This document shows, in pieces, positions 26,276 through 35,600 of a stretch of DNA of 47,624 bases. This stretch comes from Rhodospirillales bacterium. Lineage in GTDB: Bacteria > Pseudomonadota > Alphaproteobacteria > Acetobacterales > Acetobacteraceae. The DNA lies in NCBI GenBank assembly GCA_017304945.1, contig JAFKLG010000121.1, forward strand, positions 1 through 47,624. Reading direction: 5' to 3'. Under the pieces are notes generated by a model that was given only the letters and a program-made list of their open reading frames with translations, was not told the DNA's origin and searched no databases. Within the stretch, counting starts at the first letter, position 1. Each line of letters begins with the position of its first letter. Position numbers and translations under genes: made by a program.

Positions 26276-28381
26276 GTGAGCGGTGACGACACATCCTCTG
26301 GGTATGAGCAACCGCCCTGCCCGCCCGGTCAGCATGTCCCGCCTTTCCCGGACTTTCTCGAGGCCTGCAACTATCGCGCCGGGAATGAGACAGTCGAAGT
26401 CCCCATCGAGGCGCTGCGCAATCTCTATCGCCAGTTGACGCGTCTGCTTCCATTCGAGCCGGGCTTCTACCGAGCGGTCAACAGTCGCTTTCCTGAGTTG
26501 TTCGGCCCGAACGATCACGCGCGTCTGGCATCACACTATGAGCGCCACGGTGTTTTCGAGGGCCGACCGCCGACCCTGTATTACTTTCCCGAGTGGGAAA
26601 CCAACCCGCTGACACACCCGCTCCCGAACCAGTACTTCGATCTGTTGCGGGACGCTCAGGACGCTCTCTACAAGGCAGAACCCGACCTCGCGCTCCGATT
26701 GTACGAGCAGGCGACCGCCCGCTTCGAAAAGGGCTTCAACGCACGCTACCTGCGCGGCGATCTCAAGCTGCGGATGTTCGACCTGCATGGGGCGGCGACG
26801 GATCTGGCACAGGCTTTGGTGCTTCGCCCGACCCACTATTGGGCGACGGTCGGCTTCCGAAGCGCACTGGCGACCTTGGCGGATGATTGCGCTGCCGAAC
26901 CACTGCTTGCGGACCTGATCTCGCGTTGCACCTCGCCCCCATCCTGGCTGCTGGCCGAATGGTGCTGCTGCAATCTTCGCCTGCGTCGCTATGGAGTCGC
27001 GGCCAGGGTGCTCGCGCAGGCATCCCGGCAGCGTGTCGATCCGGCGTCACGCGATGCCAGGCTGCTCGAACGTGCCGGCACGGACCTCGCGGCGGTTCGA
27101 ACCCGACTTCGCGCCGACAAGAAACGCGCGCAGGCACGAACCTTGCCACCCGTCGAGGCAGCCGCCGCATGCGCGGAACTGGCACGTTGGGGACGTCCGC
27201 ACGCCGCGCTGCGATGGTTCAGCGCCCTCGACCTCGCGCCAGTCCGCGGTCTCCGCGCGGCCACGACGGTGATCGAGACGGCATGTCTGCTCGCCGGCAA
27301 CGACGCGGCGCGCGCCTGCCTCGACCGGCATTCGGCCGCATGGCAACTCGGCGATAATGACATCGCGACGTTGAGACGGGTTGCTGATCCGCAAAGCCGC
27401 CACGTCGAGGGGAGGCCGCAGAGCGACGGGATGCTGCAGAGCGACGACATGCTGCAGCGCGCGACGGACCTCCTGCGCCAGCGCCGCCTGCCCGAGCTGC
27501 AGGCCTGCTGCCGGACATGGCTGCACGACGAGTCAACGCTGCTGGTCGCGTTCAAATACGCGCTGCAGGCAGCGGTGCTGGCGGGTGAGCTGCAGCCCGT
27601 GGTCATGACGCGCCCGGTCATGAACATGGAGATGGTGCGTTCCCAGACGCAGCCTGCCAGGATCGAGGGTGAGACCGCGGAGGCGCGCATACCGCGCACG
27701 CTGATCCAGTTCTGGGACAAGGCGCCACCTCCGGACGAGATCCAGGCCTTGTCGGATGCGTGGCGACAGTTCTTCGGGCCCGCGCGCTACACCTTGTTCA
27801 ACGACGCGGACGCTGCCCGATTCATCCTGTCCACCTACGGATCGGAGATCCAGGACCTGTATCTTGCCTGCTACCACCCGGCGATGAAGGCCGACTTCTT
27901 CCGGCTGCTCTATCTGAATGTCTTCGGTGGTTTCTACGTCGATGCAGATGACGAGTTGATGGCGGGCGCCGCGTGGCTGATGCGCCAGACCACCGATGCC
28001 GAACTGATCGTCGTGACGGCCGTCCCCAGCGAGGATGGCGGCGAGCGGAAGCTCAACCTTAACAATCTCTTCATTGCTTGCATTCCCGGGCATCCCGTCA
28101 TCAAGGCCGCATTGGACTTCGTCATCTCGGCCCTGCGCGCCGCCGCGCGGGCGGGCACACGCCCCTCCATCTGGGGAACGACAGGTCCAGGTGCACTCAC
28201 CCGCGGCCTGATCGCCATCCTGCTTTCCGACGACCCGGACCGGGCCCGCATCTTGCGCCATGTCCGGGTCCATGACGGCTTCTCGCATTACGAGTTCGTC
28301 GCCCAAGCCAAGCGACTGACCTACAAGTCGCAGCCGATGGGCCATTGGGGACAAGCGGAGAGCATTGCGCGGGGCACCTGA
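26276..28381 (+). CDS. OCH1-like glycosyltransferase with N-terminal helical-repeat region
   Basis: This 701-residue protein starts at GTG 26276 with GGAG ten bases upstream; no alternative ATG exists for 160 codons. Residues about 60-100 (FYRAVNSRFPELFG, HYERHGVFEGRPP) match a short module often found at the N-terminus of polysaccharide glycosyltransferases. Residues 120-440 are TPR-like helices. Residues from about 471 form a GT32-type catalytic domain: IPRTLIQFWDKAPPP, then MKADFFRLLYLNVFGGFYVD with the DXD metal-nucleotide-sugar site at Asp556-Asp558 (DADDE). It probably transfers a sugar to a surface glycan or protein. It stands alone and its codon use is less GC-extreme than its neighbours, suggesting possible acquisition. 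Confidence 0.82.
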   Translation: MSGDDTSSGYEQPPCPPGQHVPPFPDFLEACNYRAGNETVEVPIEALRNLYRQLTRLLPFEPGFYRAVNSRFPELFGPNDHARLASHYERHGVFEGRPPTLYYFPEWETNPLTHPLPNQYFDLLRDAQDALYKAEPDLALRLYEQATARFEKGFNARYLRGDLKLRMFDLHGAATDLAQALVLRPTHYWATVGFRSALATLADDCAAEPLLADLISRCTSPPSWLLAEWCCCNLRLRRYGVAARVLAQASRQRVDPASRDARLLERAGTDLAAVRTRLRADKKRAQARTLPPVEAAAACAELARWGRPHAALRWFSALDLAPVRGLRAATTVIETACLLAGNDAARACLDRHSAAWQLGDNDIATLRRVADPQSRHVEGRPQSDGMLQSDDMLQRATDLLRQRRLPELQACCRTWLHDESTLLVAFKYALQAAVLAGELQPVVMTRPVMNMEMVRSQTQPARIEGETAEARIPRTLIQFWDKAPPPDEIQALSDAWRQFFGPARYTLFNDADAARFILSTYGSEIQDLYLACYHPAMKADFFRLLYLNVFGGFYVDADDELMAGAAWLMRQTTDAELIVVTAVPSEDGGERKLNLNNLFIACIPGHPVIKAALDFVISALRAAARAGTRPSIWGTTGPGALTRGLIAILLSDDPDRARILRHVRVHDGFSHYEFVAQAKRLTYKSQPMGHWGQAESIARGT

Positions 28382-28469
28382 AGCCTCATCGACGCAACTC
28401 GGGAGATGCTTGAAAAGCGCCGGTGAACGCAGGCAGGGCGCCCGTGGAGCAACGGCGGACCGCGCCCGC

Positions 28470-28721
28470 CTACCCCCCCGCGATCTTCGGGATCAGGTAG
28501 ATCTCGCTGCCCGGCTTCAGCTCCGCGTGATACGCGTCCTGGAAGATCTCGCCGTCGATCGCGACGGCCATGCCTTCCTCCACCTGCTTGCCCAGGCCCG
28601 GAAATCGCTGCTCCAGTTCCAGGACAAGCCGGCGGAAAGTGGTCGCCTCCACCTCCAGTTCCGACTGCCCGCCCGTGAAGGCCTGGCAGCCGGAGCCGGA
28701 AGAAAAGTGGACCGTGGGCAC
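28470..28721 (-). CDS. MoaD/ThiS-family ubiquitin-like sulfur-carrier protein
   Basis: This 83-residue beta-grasp protein starts with GTG at 28721, nine bases after the Mo-hydroxylase large-subunit stop, and ends in the diagnostic Gly-Gly (PKIAGG). The central LVLELEQRFPGLGKQVEEGM and the VAIDGEIFQD / LKPGSEIYLIP strands match MoaD/ThiS. Such proteins are adenylated and thiocarboxylated at the C-terminus and donate sulfur in molybdopterin or thiazole synthesis, or serve as protein modifiers. No MoaE, MoeB or ThiF is adjacent. Being the last gene of the Mo-hydroxylase operon suggests a role in cofactor supply or sulfuration for that enzyme; this is inference. Confidence 0.85.
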   Translation of the reverse strand: MPTVHFSSGSGCQAFTGGQSELEVEATTFRRLVLELEQRFPGLGKQVEEGMAVAIDGEIFQDAYHAELKPGSEIYLIPKIAGG

Positions 28722-28730
28722 GAAGCCCGC

Positions 28731-30998
28731 TCAGCCCGCGGCGTCGAGGGCGGCGCGGACCTTCGGCGGCGACATCGGCAGGTTCGGCATCCGCACGCCA
28801 GTCGCGCTCTTGATCGCGTTGGCGATGGCGGCCATCGGCGGCACGATCGGCACCTCGCCCACGCCACGCACCCCGAACGGATGGCGCGGGTTCGGCACCT
28901 CGACCAGCACCGCCTCGATCATCGGCACGTCGGACGCGACCGGCACGCGGTAATCCAGGAAGCCCGGATTCTCCATCTGCCCCTTGGTGTTGTAGATGTA
29001 CTCCTCGTTCAGCGCCCAGCCGATCCCCTGCGCCGCACCGCCCTGGATCTGGCCTTCCACGTAGCTCGGGTGGATCGCGCGGCCGACGTCCTGGATCGCG
29101 GTGTAGCGCTCGATCGTCACGTGGCCGGTCTCCTTGTCGACCGTCACGTCACAGATATGCGCCCCGAAGCCCGCACCGGCGCCCTGCGCGTTCACCGACA
29201 CCTCGGCGACGATCGGGCCACCGGTCCGCGCCGCCTTCAAGGCCAGCGCCGCGAGGTCGAGCGGCTCGAACGCGCCGGCATTGGAGCCGGCCGGATACGC
29301 CTTGCCGTCCTTCCACTCCACCGCCTCGACCGGGATCTCCCAGGTCGCGGCCGCGCGCTTCTTCAGGTCGTCGACCACCTTCTCGGCCGCCTGCGTCGCC
29401 GCCATGCCGGTCGCGAAGGTGACGCGGGAGCCGCCGGTCAGGTGGGTGAAGCCGATCGAGGCCGTGTCGGCCACCGTCGCCTTCACGCGGGCGACGTCGA
29501 TGCCCAGCACCTCGGCCACCATCATGCCCATCGAGGCGCGCGAGCCGCCGATATCGGGGCTGCCGGTCGCGACGGTGACGGAGCCGTCCTCGTTCACATG
29601 CACGGTCGCGGTCGACTCGCCGCCGATGTTGAACCAGAAGCCCACGGCGAGGCCGCGGCCCTGGCCCTCCTTCACCGGCGTCTTCCAGTGCGGGTGCGCC
29701 TTCACGGCGTCCAGCACGGCGGTGAAGCCGATATTCTGGTGCACCGGCCCGTAATGGGTCTTGGTGCCGTTCTTCGCCGCGTTCTTCTCGCGCAGCGCGA
29801 GCGGATCCATGCCCAGCTTGCGGGCGAGCTCGTCCATCGCGCTCTCGACCGCGAAGGAGGTGATCGGCGCGCCGGGGGCGCGATAGGCCGCGACCTTCGG
29901 ACGGTTGGACACCACGTCGTAGCCGACCACGTCGACGTTCGGCAGGTCATACATGGCGAAGCCGCACATGCAGCCCGGCCCGATCGGCGAACCGGGGAAG
30001 GCGCCGGCCTGGAACTTCAGCACCTGCTGGGCGGCGACGATGGTGCCGTCCTTCTTGGCGCCGATCTTCACCTCGACCCAGGCGCCGGAGGTCGGGCCGG
30101 AGCCGCGGAACACCTCTTCCCGGGTCATCTGGATCTTCACCGGGCGACCCGCCTTCTTGGACAGAGCGACGGCCACCGGCTCCAGGTAGATCAGCGTCTT
30201 GCCGCCGAAGCCGCCGCCGATCTCGGCGGGGTTCACGCGGATGTTCGCCATGTCCATGCCCAGCAGCTTCGCCGTGTAGGCGCGGACCATGAAATGGCCC
30301 TGGCTGGAGGCGTGGATCGTCACCTGCCCGTCCGGCTGGTAGCTGGCGAGGCAGGCATGTGGCTCGATATAGGCCTGGTGCACCGGCTGCGTCGTGTAGC
30401 GGCCCTCGACCACCACCTCGGCATCCTTGAAGCCCGCCTCGACGTCGCCCTTCTTGAAGGTCACCACCTTCGCGATGTTGGACGGCTTCTCGGGCTTCGG
30501 GGTGACGCCCGCGGTGAACAGGTCGTCATGCAGGACCGGCGCGTCGGGGGCCATCGCCGCCTCGACGTCGATCACGAAGGGCAGCACCTCGTACTGCACG
30601 TCGATCAACTCGAGCGCGCGGTCGGCGATCTCCTGCGTCGTCGCGGCGACCGCGGCGACCGCATGGCCCTCGTACAGCGCCTTGCTGCGCGCCATCACGT
30701 TCAGCGCGAGGTCGCGGAAGTTCATCGGCCCTTCGCCGACGAACGCTTCTTCCGAAGGGATGTCGGGGAAATCGGCCGCGGTGACGACGGCCTTCACGCC
30801 GGGCAGCGCCATCGCCTTGGACGTGTCGATGGACAGGATCCGGGCGTGCGCGTGCGGCGAGCGCTTGATCTTGCCCCACAGCATGCCGGCGGCGCGGGTG
30901 TCGGCCGCGAACACCGCGCGGCCGGTCACCTTGTCGACGCCATCGGGACGGATCGGACGGGTGCCGACGACTTTCAAATCGGACGCGACGTAATTCAT
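28731..30998 (-). CDS. Molybdenum hydroxylase large subunit (xanthine dehydrogenase family, Mo-pterin binding)
   Basis: The 755-residue catalytic subunit binds the molybdopterin cytosine dinucleotide cofactor. Features in order: RPDGVDKVTGRAVFAADT at the N-terminus, the cofactor loop GGGFGGK near residue 255, AYRAPGAP, GQIQGGAAQGIGWAL near residue 675, and the active-site glutamate in RGVGEVPIVPPMAA near the C-terminus. AYRAPGAP is neither the CO-dehydrogenase active-site loop (VAYRCSFR) nor the AYRGFG of true xanthine dehydrogenases, so the substrate is an unidentified aromatic, heterocyclic or aldehyde compound. ATG 30998 overlaps the stop of the 2Fe-2S subunit by four bases, and GAGGAGAGG is upstream. 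Confidence 0.92.
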   Translation of the reverse strand: MNYVASDLKVVGTRPIRPDGVDKVTGRAVFAADTRAAGMLWGKIKRSPHAHARILSIDTSKAMALPGVKAVVTAADFPDIPSEEAFVGEGPMNFRDLALNVMARSKALYEGHAVAAVAATTQEIADRALELIDVQYEVLPFVIDVEAAMAPDAPVLHDDLFTAGVTPKPEKPSNIAKVVTFKKGDVEAGFKDAEVVVEGRYTTQPVHQAYIEPHACLASYQPDGQVTIHASSQGHFMVRAYTAKLLGMDMANIRVNPAEIGGGFGGKTLIYLEPVAVALSKKAGRPVKIQMTREEVFRGSGPTSGAWVEVKIGAKKDGTIVAAQQVLKFQAGAFPGSPIGPGCMCGFAMYDLPNVDVVGYDVVSNRPKVAAYRAPGAPITSFAVESAMDELARKLGMDPLALREKNAAKNGTKTHYGPVHQNIGFTAVLDAVKAHPHWKTPVKEGQGRGLAVGFWFNIGGESTATVHVNEDGSVTVATGSPDIGGSRASMGMMVAEVLGIDVARVKATVADTASIGFTHLTGGSRVTFATGMAATQAAEKVVDDLKKRAAATWEIPVEAVEWKDGKAYPAGSNAGAFEPLDLAALALKAARTGGPIVAEVSVNAQGAGAGFGAHICDVTVDKETGHVTIERYTAIQDVGRAIHPSYVEGQIQGGAAQGIGWALNEEYIYNTKGQMENPGFLDYRVPVASDVPMIEAVLVEVPNPRHPFGVRGVGEVPIVPPMAAIANAIKSATGVRMPNLPMSPPKVRAALDAAG

Positions 30999-31480
30999 CG
31001 GGCTGCCTCTCCTCGCATGACGGCCGCGGCGTCCATGACGGCGCGGATCACCTTGTCGTAGCCCGTGCAGCGGCACAGGTTGCCGGCCAGCCAGTAGCGG
31101 GCCTCGGTCTCAGTTGGGTTCGGATTCTCATCCAGCAACGCCTTGGCGGCCACGATCAGGCCCGGCGTGCAGAAGCCACACTGCAGCGCGGCATGCTCGA
31201 GGAACTTCTGCTGCACCGGATGCAGCGTCTCGCCGTCGGCGACACCCTCGATCGTGGTGATCGCCTTGCCCTCGGCCTCCACGCCCAGCATCAGGCAGGA
31301 GCAGACCAGGCGGCCGTCCACGATCACCGAACAGGCGCCGCAGTCGCCCGACGCACAGCCTTCCTTGCTGCCGGTCAGGCCGATCACGTCGCGCAGCACG
31401 TCCAGCATGGTCTGCTGGGTTTCGCACAGGAACTCGGTCTCCTCGCCGTTGATCACGGCAGTGACGTGTTGCTTCGCCAT
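30995..31480 (-). CDS. Molybdenum hydroxylase small subunit (2 x [2Fe-2S])
   Basis: This 161-residue electron-transfer subunit has an N-terminal plant-ferredoxin-like domain with C-x4-C-x2-C (GCASGDCGAC) and a fourth cysteine in LVCSC. The C-terminal alpha-helical domain has the second cluster motif C-x2-C...C-x-C (LQCGFCTPG, then NLCRCTGY). It passes electrons from the Mo site to FAD. The start is ATG 31480; the open frame to 31669 is an overlap with the FAD-subunit gene. It is coupled to both neighbours: 1 bp from the FAD-subunit stop (31482) and a 4-bp ATGA overlap with the large subunit. Confidence 0.95.
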   Translation of the reverse strand: MAKQHVTAVINGEETEFLCETQQTMLDVLRDVIGLTGSKEGCASGDCGACSVIVDGRLVCSCLMLGVEAEGKAITTIEGVADGETLHPVQQKFLEHAALQCGFCTPGLIVAAKALLDENPNPTETEARYWLAGNLCRCTGYDKVIRAVMDAAAVMRGEAAR

Positions 31481-31481
31481 C

Positions 31482-32375
31482 TCAGTGCGCCTTCCCGTTC
31501 GTCTTGCCCTGCGCACGATCGAACGCGATCGCCGCCACCCGGCGGGCCAGCACGCCCGCAATCTTCTTCCGGTATTCCACCGTGCCTCGCTTGTCGGTGA
31601 TCGGCTTCGCCGCCGCCTGCGCCGCGGCATCGAGCTTGGCCAGCGTATCGGCGTCCAGCGTGTGGCCAACCAGGATCTGCGCCGCTTCCGGCACCATGAT
31701 CACGGTCGGCGACACCGCGCCCAGCGCCACGCGCGCCGCGGTGCAGACGCCCTTCTCGTCGAGCGTGACGTTGATGCCGCAGCCCACCACCGCGATGTCC
31801 ATCTCGGTGCGCGGGATGAAGCGCAGATACGCATCGGCGGAGCGGGGACCGCGCGGCGGCAGCTTGAACTCCAGGATGAACTCGTCCTTCGCGAGCGAGG
31901 TGCGGCCGGGACCGGTCGGAATCTGCTCGACGGGCACCTCGCGCCTGCCCTTGCTGCCCACCACCACGGCAATCGCGCCGGCGGCGTACAGGGCGGGCAC
32001 GCTGTCGGCCGCGGGGGACGCGTTGCACAGGTTGCCGGCCAGCGAGCACCGCCCCTGCACCTGGGTGGAGCCGATCAGGTCGAGCGCTTCCACGAGACCC
32101 GGCCAGGCCGCGTTCAGCTCGGCGTTCGCCTCGACCTCGGCGCCCGGGGTCGCGGCGCCGATCACGAAGCCGCCGTCGGAGCCCTTGCGGATGCCGATGA
32201 TGCCGGGGATCTTCTTCGTGTCGACGATCAGGTCCGGCTTCAGCCGGCCGGCACGAAGCTGCACCAGCAGGTCGGTGCCACCAGAGAGGACCTTGGCGAG
32301 GCCGGACGCACCGGCCAGGAGCTTGACCGCCTCATCCACCGTCGTGGGTGCGGCATAGTTGAGACTAGACATCAT
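31482..32375 (-). CDS. Molybdenum hydroxylase medium subunit (FAD binding)
   Basis: This 297-residue subunit is of the CoxM/XdhB-N type. FAD-binding motifs are VLSGGTDLLVQLRAG (residues about 29-43) and the conserved pyrophosphate loop with GSTQVQGRCSLAGNLCNASP near residue 100, where the xanthine-dehydrogenase relatives read TIGGN(I/L)C. The C-terminal CO-dehydrogenase flavoprotein domain follows. Two adjacent ATGs (32375, 32372) follow GGGAGAG, and the second has better spacing. It is the first gene of the operon FAD - 2Fe2S - Mo - MoaD-like. The 289-bp region before the divergent transglutaminase gene should contain its promoter. Confidence 0.93.
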   Translation of the reverse strand: MMSSLNYAAPTTVDEAVKLLAGASGLAKVLSGGTDLLVQLRAGRLKPDLIVDTKKIPGIIGIRKGSDGGFVIGAATPGAEVEANAELNAAWPGLVEALDLIGSTQVQGRCSLAGNLCNASPAADSVPALYAAGAIAVVVGSKGRREVPVEQIPTGPGRTSLAKDEFILEFKLPPRGPRSADAYLRFIPRTEMDIAVVGCGINVTLDEKGVCTAARVALGAVSPTVIMVPEAAQILVGHTLDADTLAKLDAAAQAAAKPITDKRGTVEYRKKIAGVLARRVAAIAFDRAQGKTNGKAH

Positions 32376-32664
32376 CTCTCCCGAAATATCGCTGTTCGTT
32401 TCCCCCCGGTCCGGAGGCGACGCCTCGGGACGGCTTGCCCCAACGTTAGGCGATGAAGCCAGGGTGGTCGAGAGGGGCGCCCGGTTGCGATCCCATTCGC
32501 GGCCGCGGACCGGTCACGGAACGGGGTGCGGGCGCCCAGTTCGCGGGCAGGCCGGCACGCCTCCATACATGACGCCAGCGCGTTGGGCCGCTGCTTCAAG
32601 CTTGCGCGAGCCGGGAGCAACGTGCTGCAACGCATCATTGGCTTCGCCAGCACAAGAGCCCCTG

Positions 32665-35600
32665 ATGCCGCTGCATGTCGCGCTGACCCATCGCACCTCC
32701 TACCATTACGATCGCCTGGTCACGCTGGGGCCACAGACCATCCGGCTGCGTCCCGCGCCGCACACCCGCACGGGCATCGTCAGCTACGACCTGACGATCG
32801 CGCCGAAGCCGCATTTCCTCAACTGGCAGCAGGATCCGCAGGGCAATCACCTCGCCCGCGTGGTGTTCCCCGAACGCGTCGATCGGTTCGAGGTCACCGT
32901 CGACCTCGTCGCCGACATGGTGACGATCAACCCGTTCGACTTCTTCCTGGAGCCCGAGGCGGAACAGTACCCATTCACCTACGACCCGGTCCTCGAGGCC
33001 GAACTCGCACCGTATCGCCGCGTCGACACGCCCGGCCCGCAGCTCACCGCATTGCTCGCGCAGGTGTCGCGCGCGGAGCAGCCGACCGTGCAGATGCTGG
33101 TCGCGCTGAACGCGCTGGTGCAGCACCGGGTCGAATACATCGTGCGCCTGGAGCCCGGAGTGCTGACGCCGGAGCAGACGCTGGGCGGCGGCAAGGGATC
33201 CTGCCGTGACTCCGCCTGGCTGCTGGTGCAGATGCTGCGCCTCCTCGGCTACGCGGCGCGCTTCGTCTCCGGCTACCTGATCCAGCTCGCGCCCGACGTG
33301 AAGCCGCTGGAAGGTCCGCCGGGACCCTCTGCCGACTTCACCGACCTGCATGCCTGGGCCGAGGTCTATCTGCCGGGCGCCGGGTGGGTGGGGCTCGATG
33401 CCACCTCCGGCCTGTTCTGCGGCGAGGGCCACATCCCGCTCGCCGCCAGCCCCGACCCGATCTCGGCCGCGCCGATCACCGGCATGGTGGAGAAGGCCGA
33501 GGTCAGCTTCGACTTCGAGATGTCGGTCCGTCGCATCCGCGAGACGCCGCGCACCACCAAGCCGTACACCGAGGCGACCTGGCAGGCGATCCTCGCGCAG
33601 GGCGCCGAGGTGGACCGCGCGCTCGCCCGCAGCGCCGTGCGCCTGACCATGGGCGGCGAGCCCACCTTCGTCTCCGCCTCCGACATCGACGCACCCGAGT
33701 GGAACACCGACGCGCTGGGTCCGACCAAGCAGATCCTCGCCGAACGCCTGATTCGCCGGCTGATCGACAAGTGGTCGCCGGGCGCGGTGCTGCAGCACGG
33801 GATGGGCAAGCAGTACCCGGGCGAGCCGCTGCCGCGCTGGGCGCTGCTCGCGCATTGGCGCGCGGATGGGGAGCCGGTGTGGCGCGACCGTGCCCTGCTC
33901 GCCTCCGTCGAGGACCGCGACGACGCCAGCGCCGCGGACGCCGCCGGCTTTGCGACGCGGCTGGCGGAACGGCTGCAGGTCGACCCGTCGCTGGTCATCC
34001 CGGCGCATGAGGACACCCACTACTATCTCTGGAAGGAGCATCGGCTGCCGGCCAACGTGCTCGCCGAGGAGTCGCGACTGCGCGACCCGCTGGAGCGCGA
34101 ACGGCTGGCCCGCGTGTTCGGCCAGGGCCTCGCCGCCCCGGTGGGCAGCGTGCTGCCGCTGCGGCGGGTGATGCAGGACGGGGCACGCCGCTGGCAGTCG
34201 GGCAAGTGGTTCTTCCGCGCCGGCGAGCTGTTCCTGATCCCCGGCGACAGCCCGATCGGGCTGCGCCTGCCGCTCGAGAGCCTGCCCTGGGTCAGCGACG
34301 AGGACCTGGAGGTCGACCTCCCCCCCGATCCGTTCGCGCCGAAGCCGCCCCTGCCCTCCGCCCAGGCGATGCGCATGGTCGAGGGACCGGGCCGCCCGAT
34401 CGAGCGCTTCCGGCCGGTGCCGCAGGAGCTGCCGGTGGTGGGCAAGAGCGACCCCGCCGTGGTGCGCACCGCGCTCACGGTGGAGGCGCGCAACGGCTTG
34501 CTGCACATCTTCTTCCCGCCGCTGACCGCGGCCGAGGATTGGCTCGCGCTGTCGGCCGCGATCGAGGACACCGCGACCGAGATGGGCCGAAAGGTGATCC
34601 TGGAAGGCTATCTGCCGCCGGAGGACGAGCGGCTGGTGCATTTCTCGGTCACGCCCGATCCCGGCGTGATCGAGGTCAACGTGCATCCCGCCGCGAGCTG
34701 GGCCGAGATGGTCGGGCGCACCGAGGAGCTGTACGAGGAAGCGCGCCAGGTCGGGCTCGCGACCGAGAAGTTCAACCTGGACGGCCGCCATGTCGGCACC
34801 GGCGGTGGCAACCACGTCGTGATGGGGGCGGCCAGCCCCGCCGACTCGCCGTTCCTGCGCCGCCCCGACCTGCTGAAGTCGCTGGTTGGTTTCTGGCACA
34901 ACCACCCGAGCCTGTCGTTCCTGTTCAGCGGGCAGTTCATCGGGCCGACGAGCCAGCATCCGCGCGTCGACGAGGCGCGGCAGGACAGCCTGGCCGAACT
35001 GGAGATCGCCTTCTCGCAGATCCGCGCCAAGGAGCCGGTGGCGCCCTGGGTCACCGACCGGCTGTTCCGCAACATCCTCGCCGACATGACCGGCAACACG
35101 CACCGGACCGAGTTCTGCATCGACAAGCTGTACGCGCCGGAGACCAGCTCCGGCCGTCGCGGGCTGGTCGAGTTCCGTGCGCTCGAGATGCCGCCGCATG
35201 CGCGGATGTCGGCGGCGCAGATGCTGCTGATGCGCTCGGCGATCGCGGCGTTCTGGGAGCGTCCCTACGAGCGGCGGCTGGTGCATTGGGGCACCCGCGT
35301 GCATGACGAGTTCATGCTGCCGCACTACGTGGCGCAGGATTTCGACGACGCGCTCGAGGAGCTGTCGGGCCTCGGCTTCCCGCTCGATCCGGCCTGGTTC
35401 GAGCCGCATCTCGCCTTCCGCTTCCCGCAGATTGGCGAGGTGACGCTGCGTGGCATGGGGCTGGAGCTGCGCCACGCGCTGGAGCCCTGGCACGTGCTGG
35501 GCGAGGAGCCGGGCGGCGGCGGCACGGTGCGGTATGTCGACAGTTCGGTGGAGCGCGTGCAGGCGCGGGTCAGCGGCTGGGTGGAGGAACGCTACGTCCT

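Noticed and set aside
28365..31061. 898-codon plus-strand open frame
   Set aside because: It is entirely antisense to the Mo-hydroxylase large subunit and is rich in His, Arg, Asp and Val, the usual product of reading GC-rich coding DNA backwards; no domain is recognisable.
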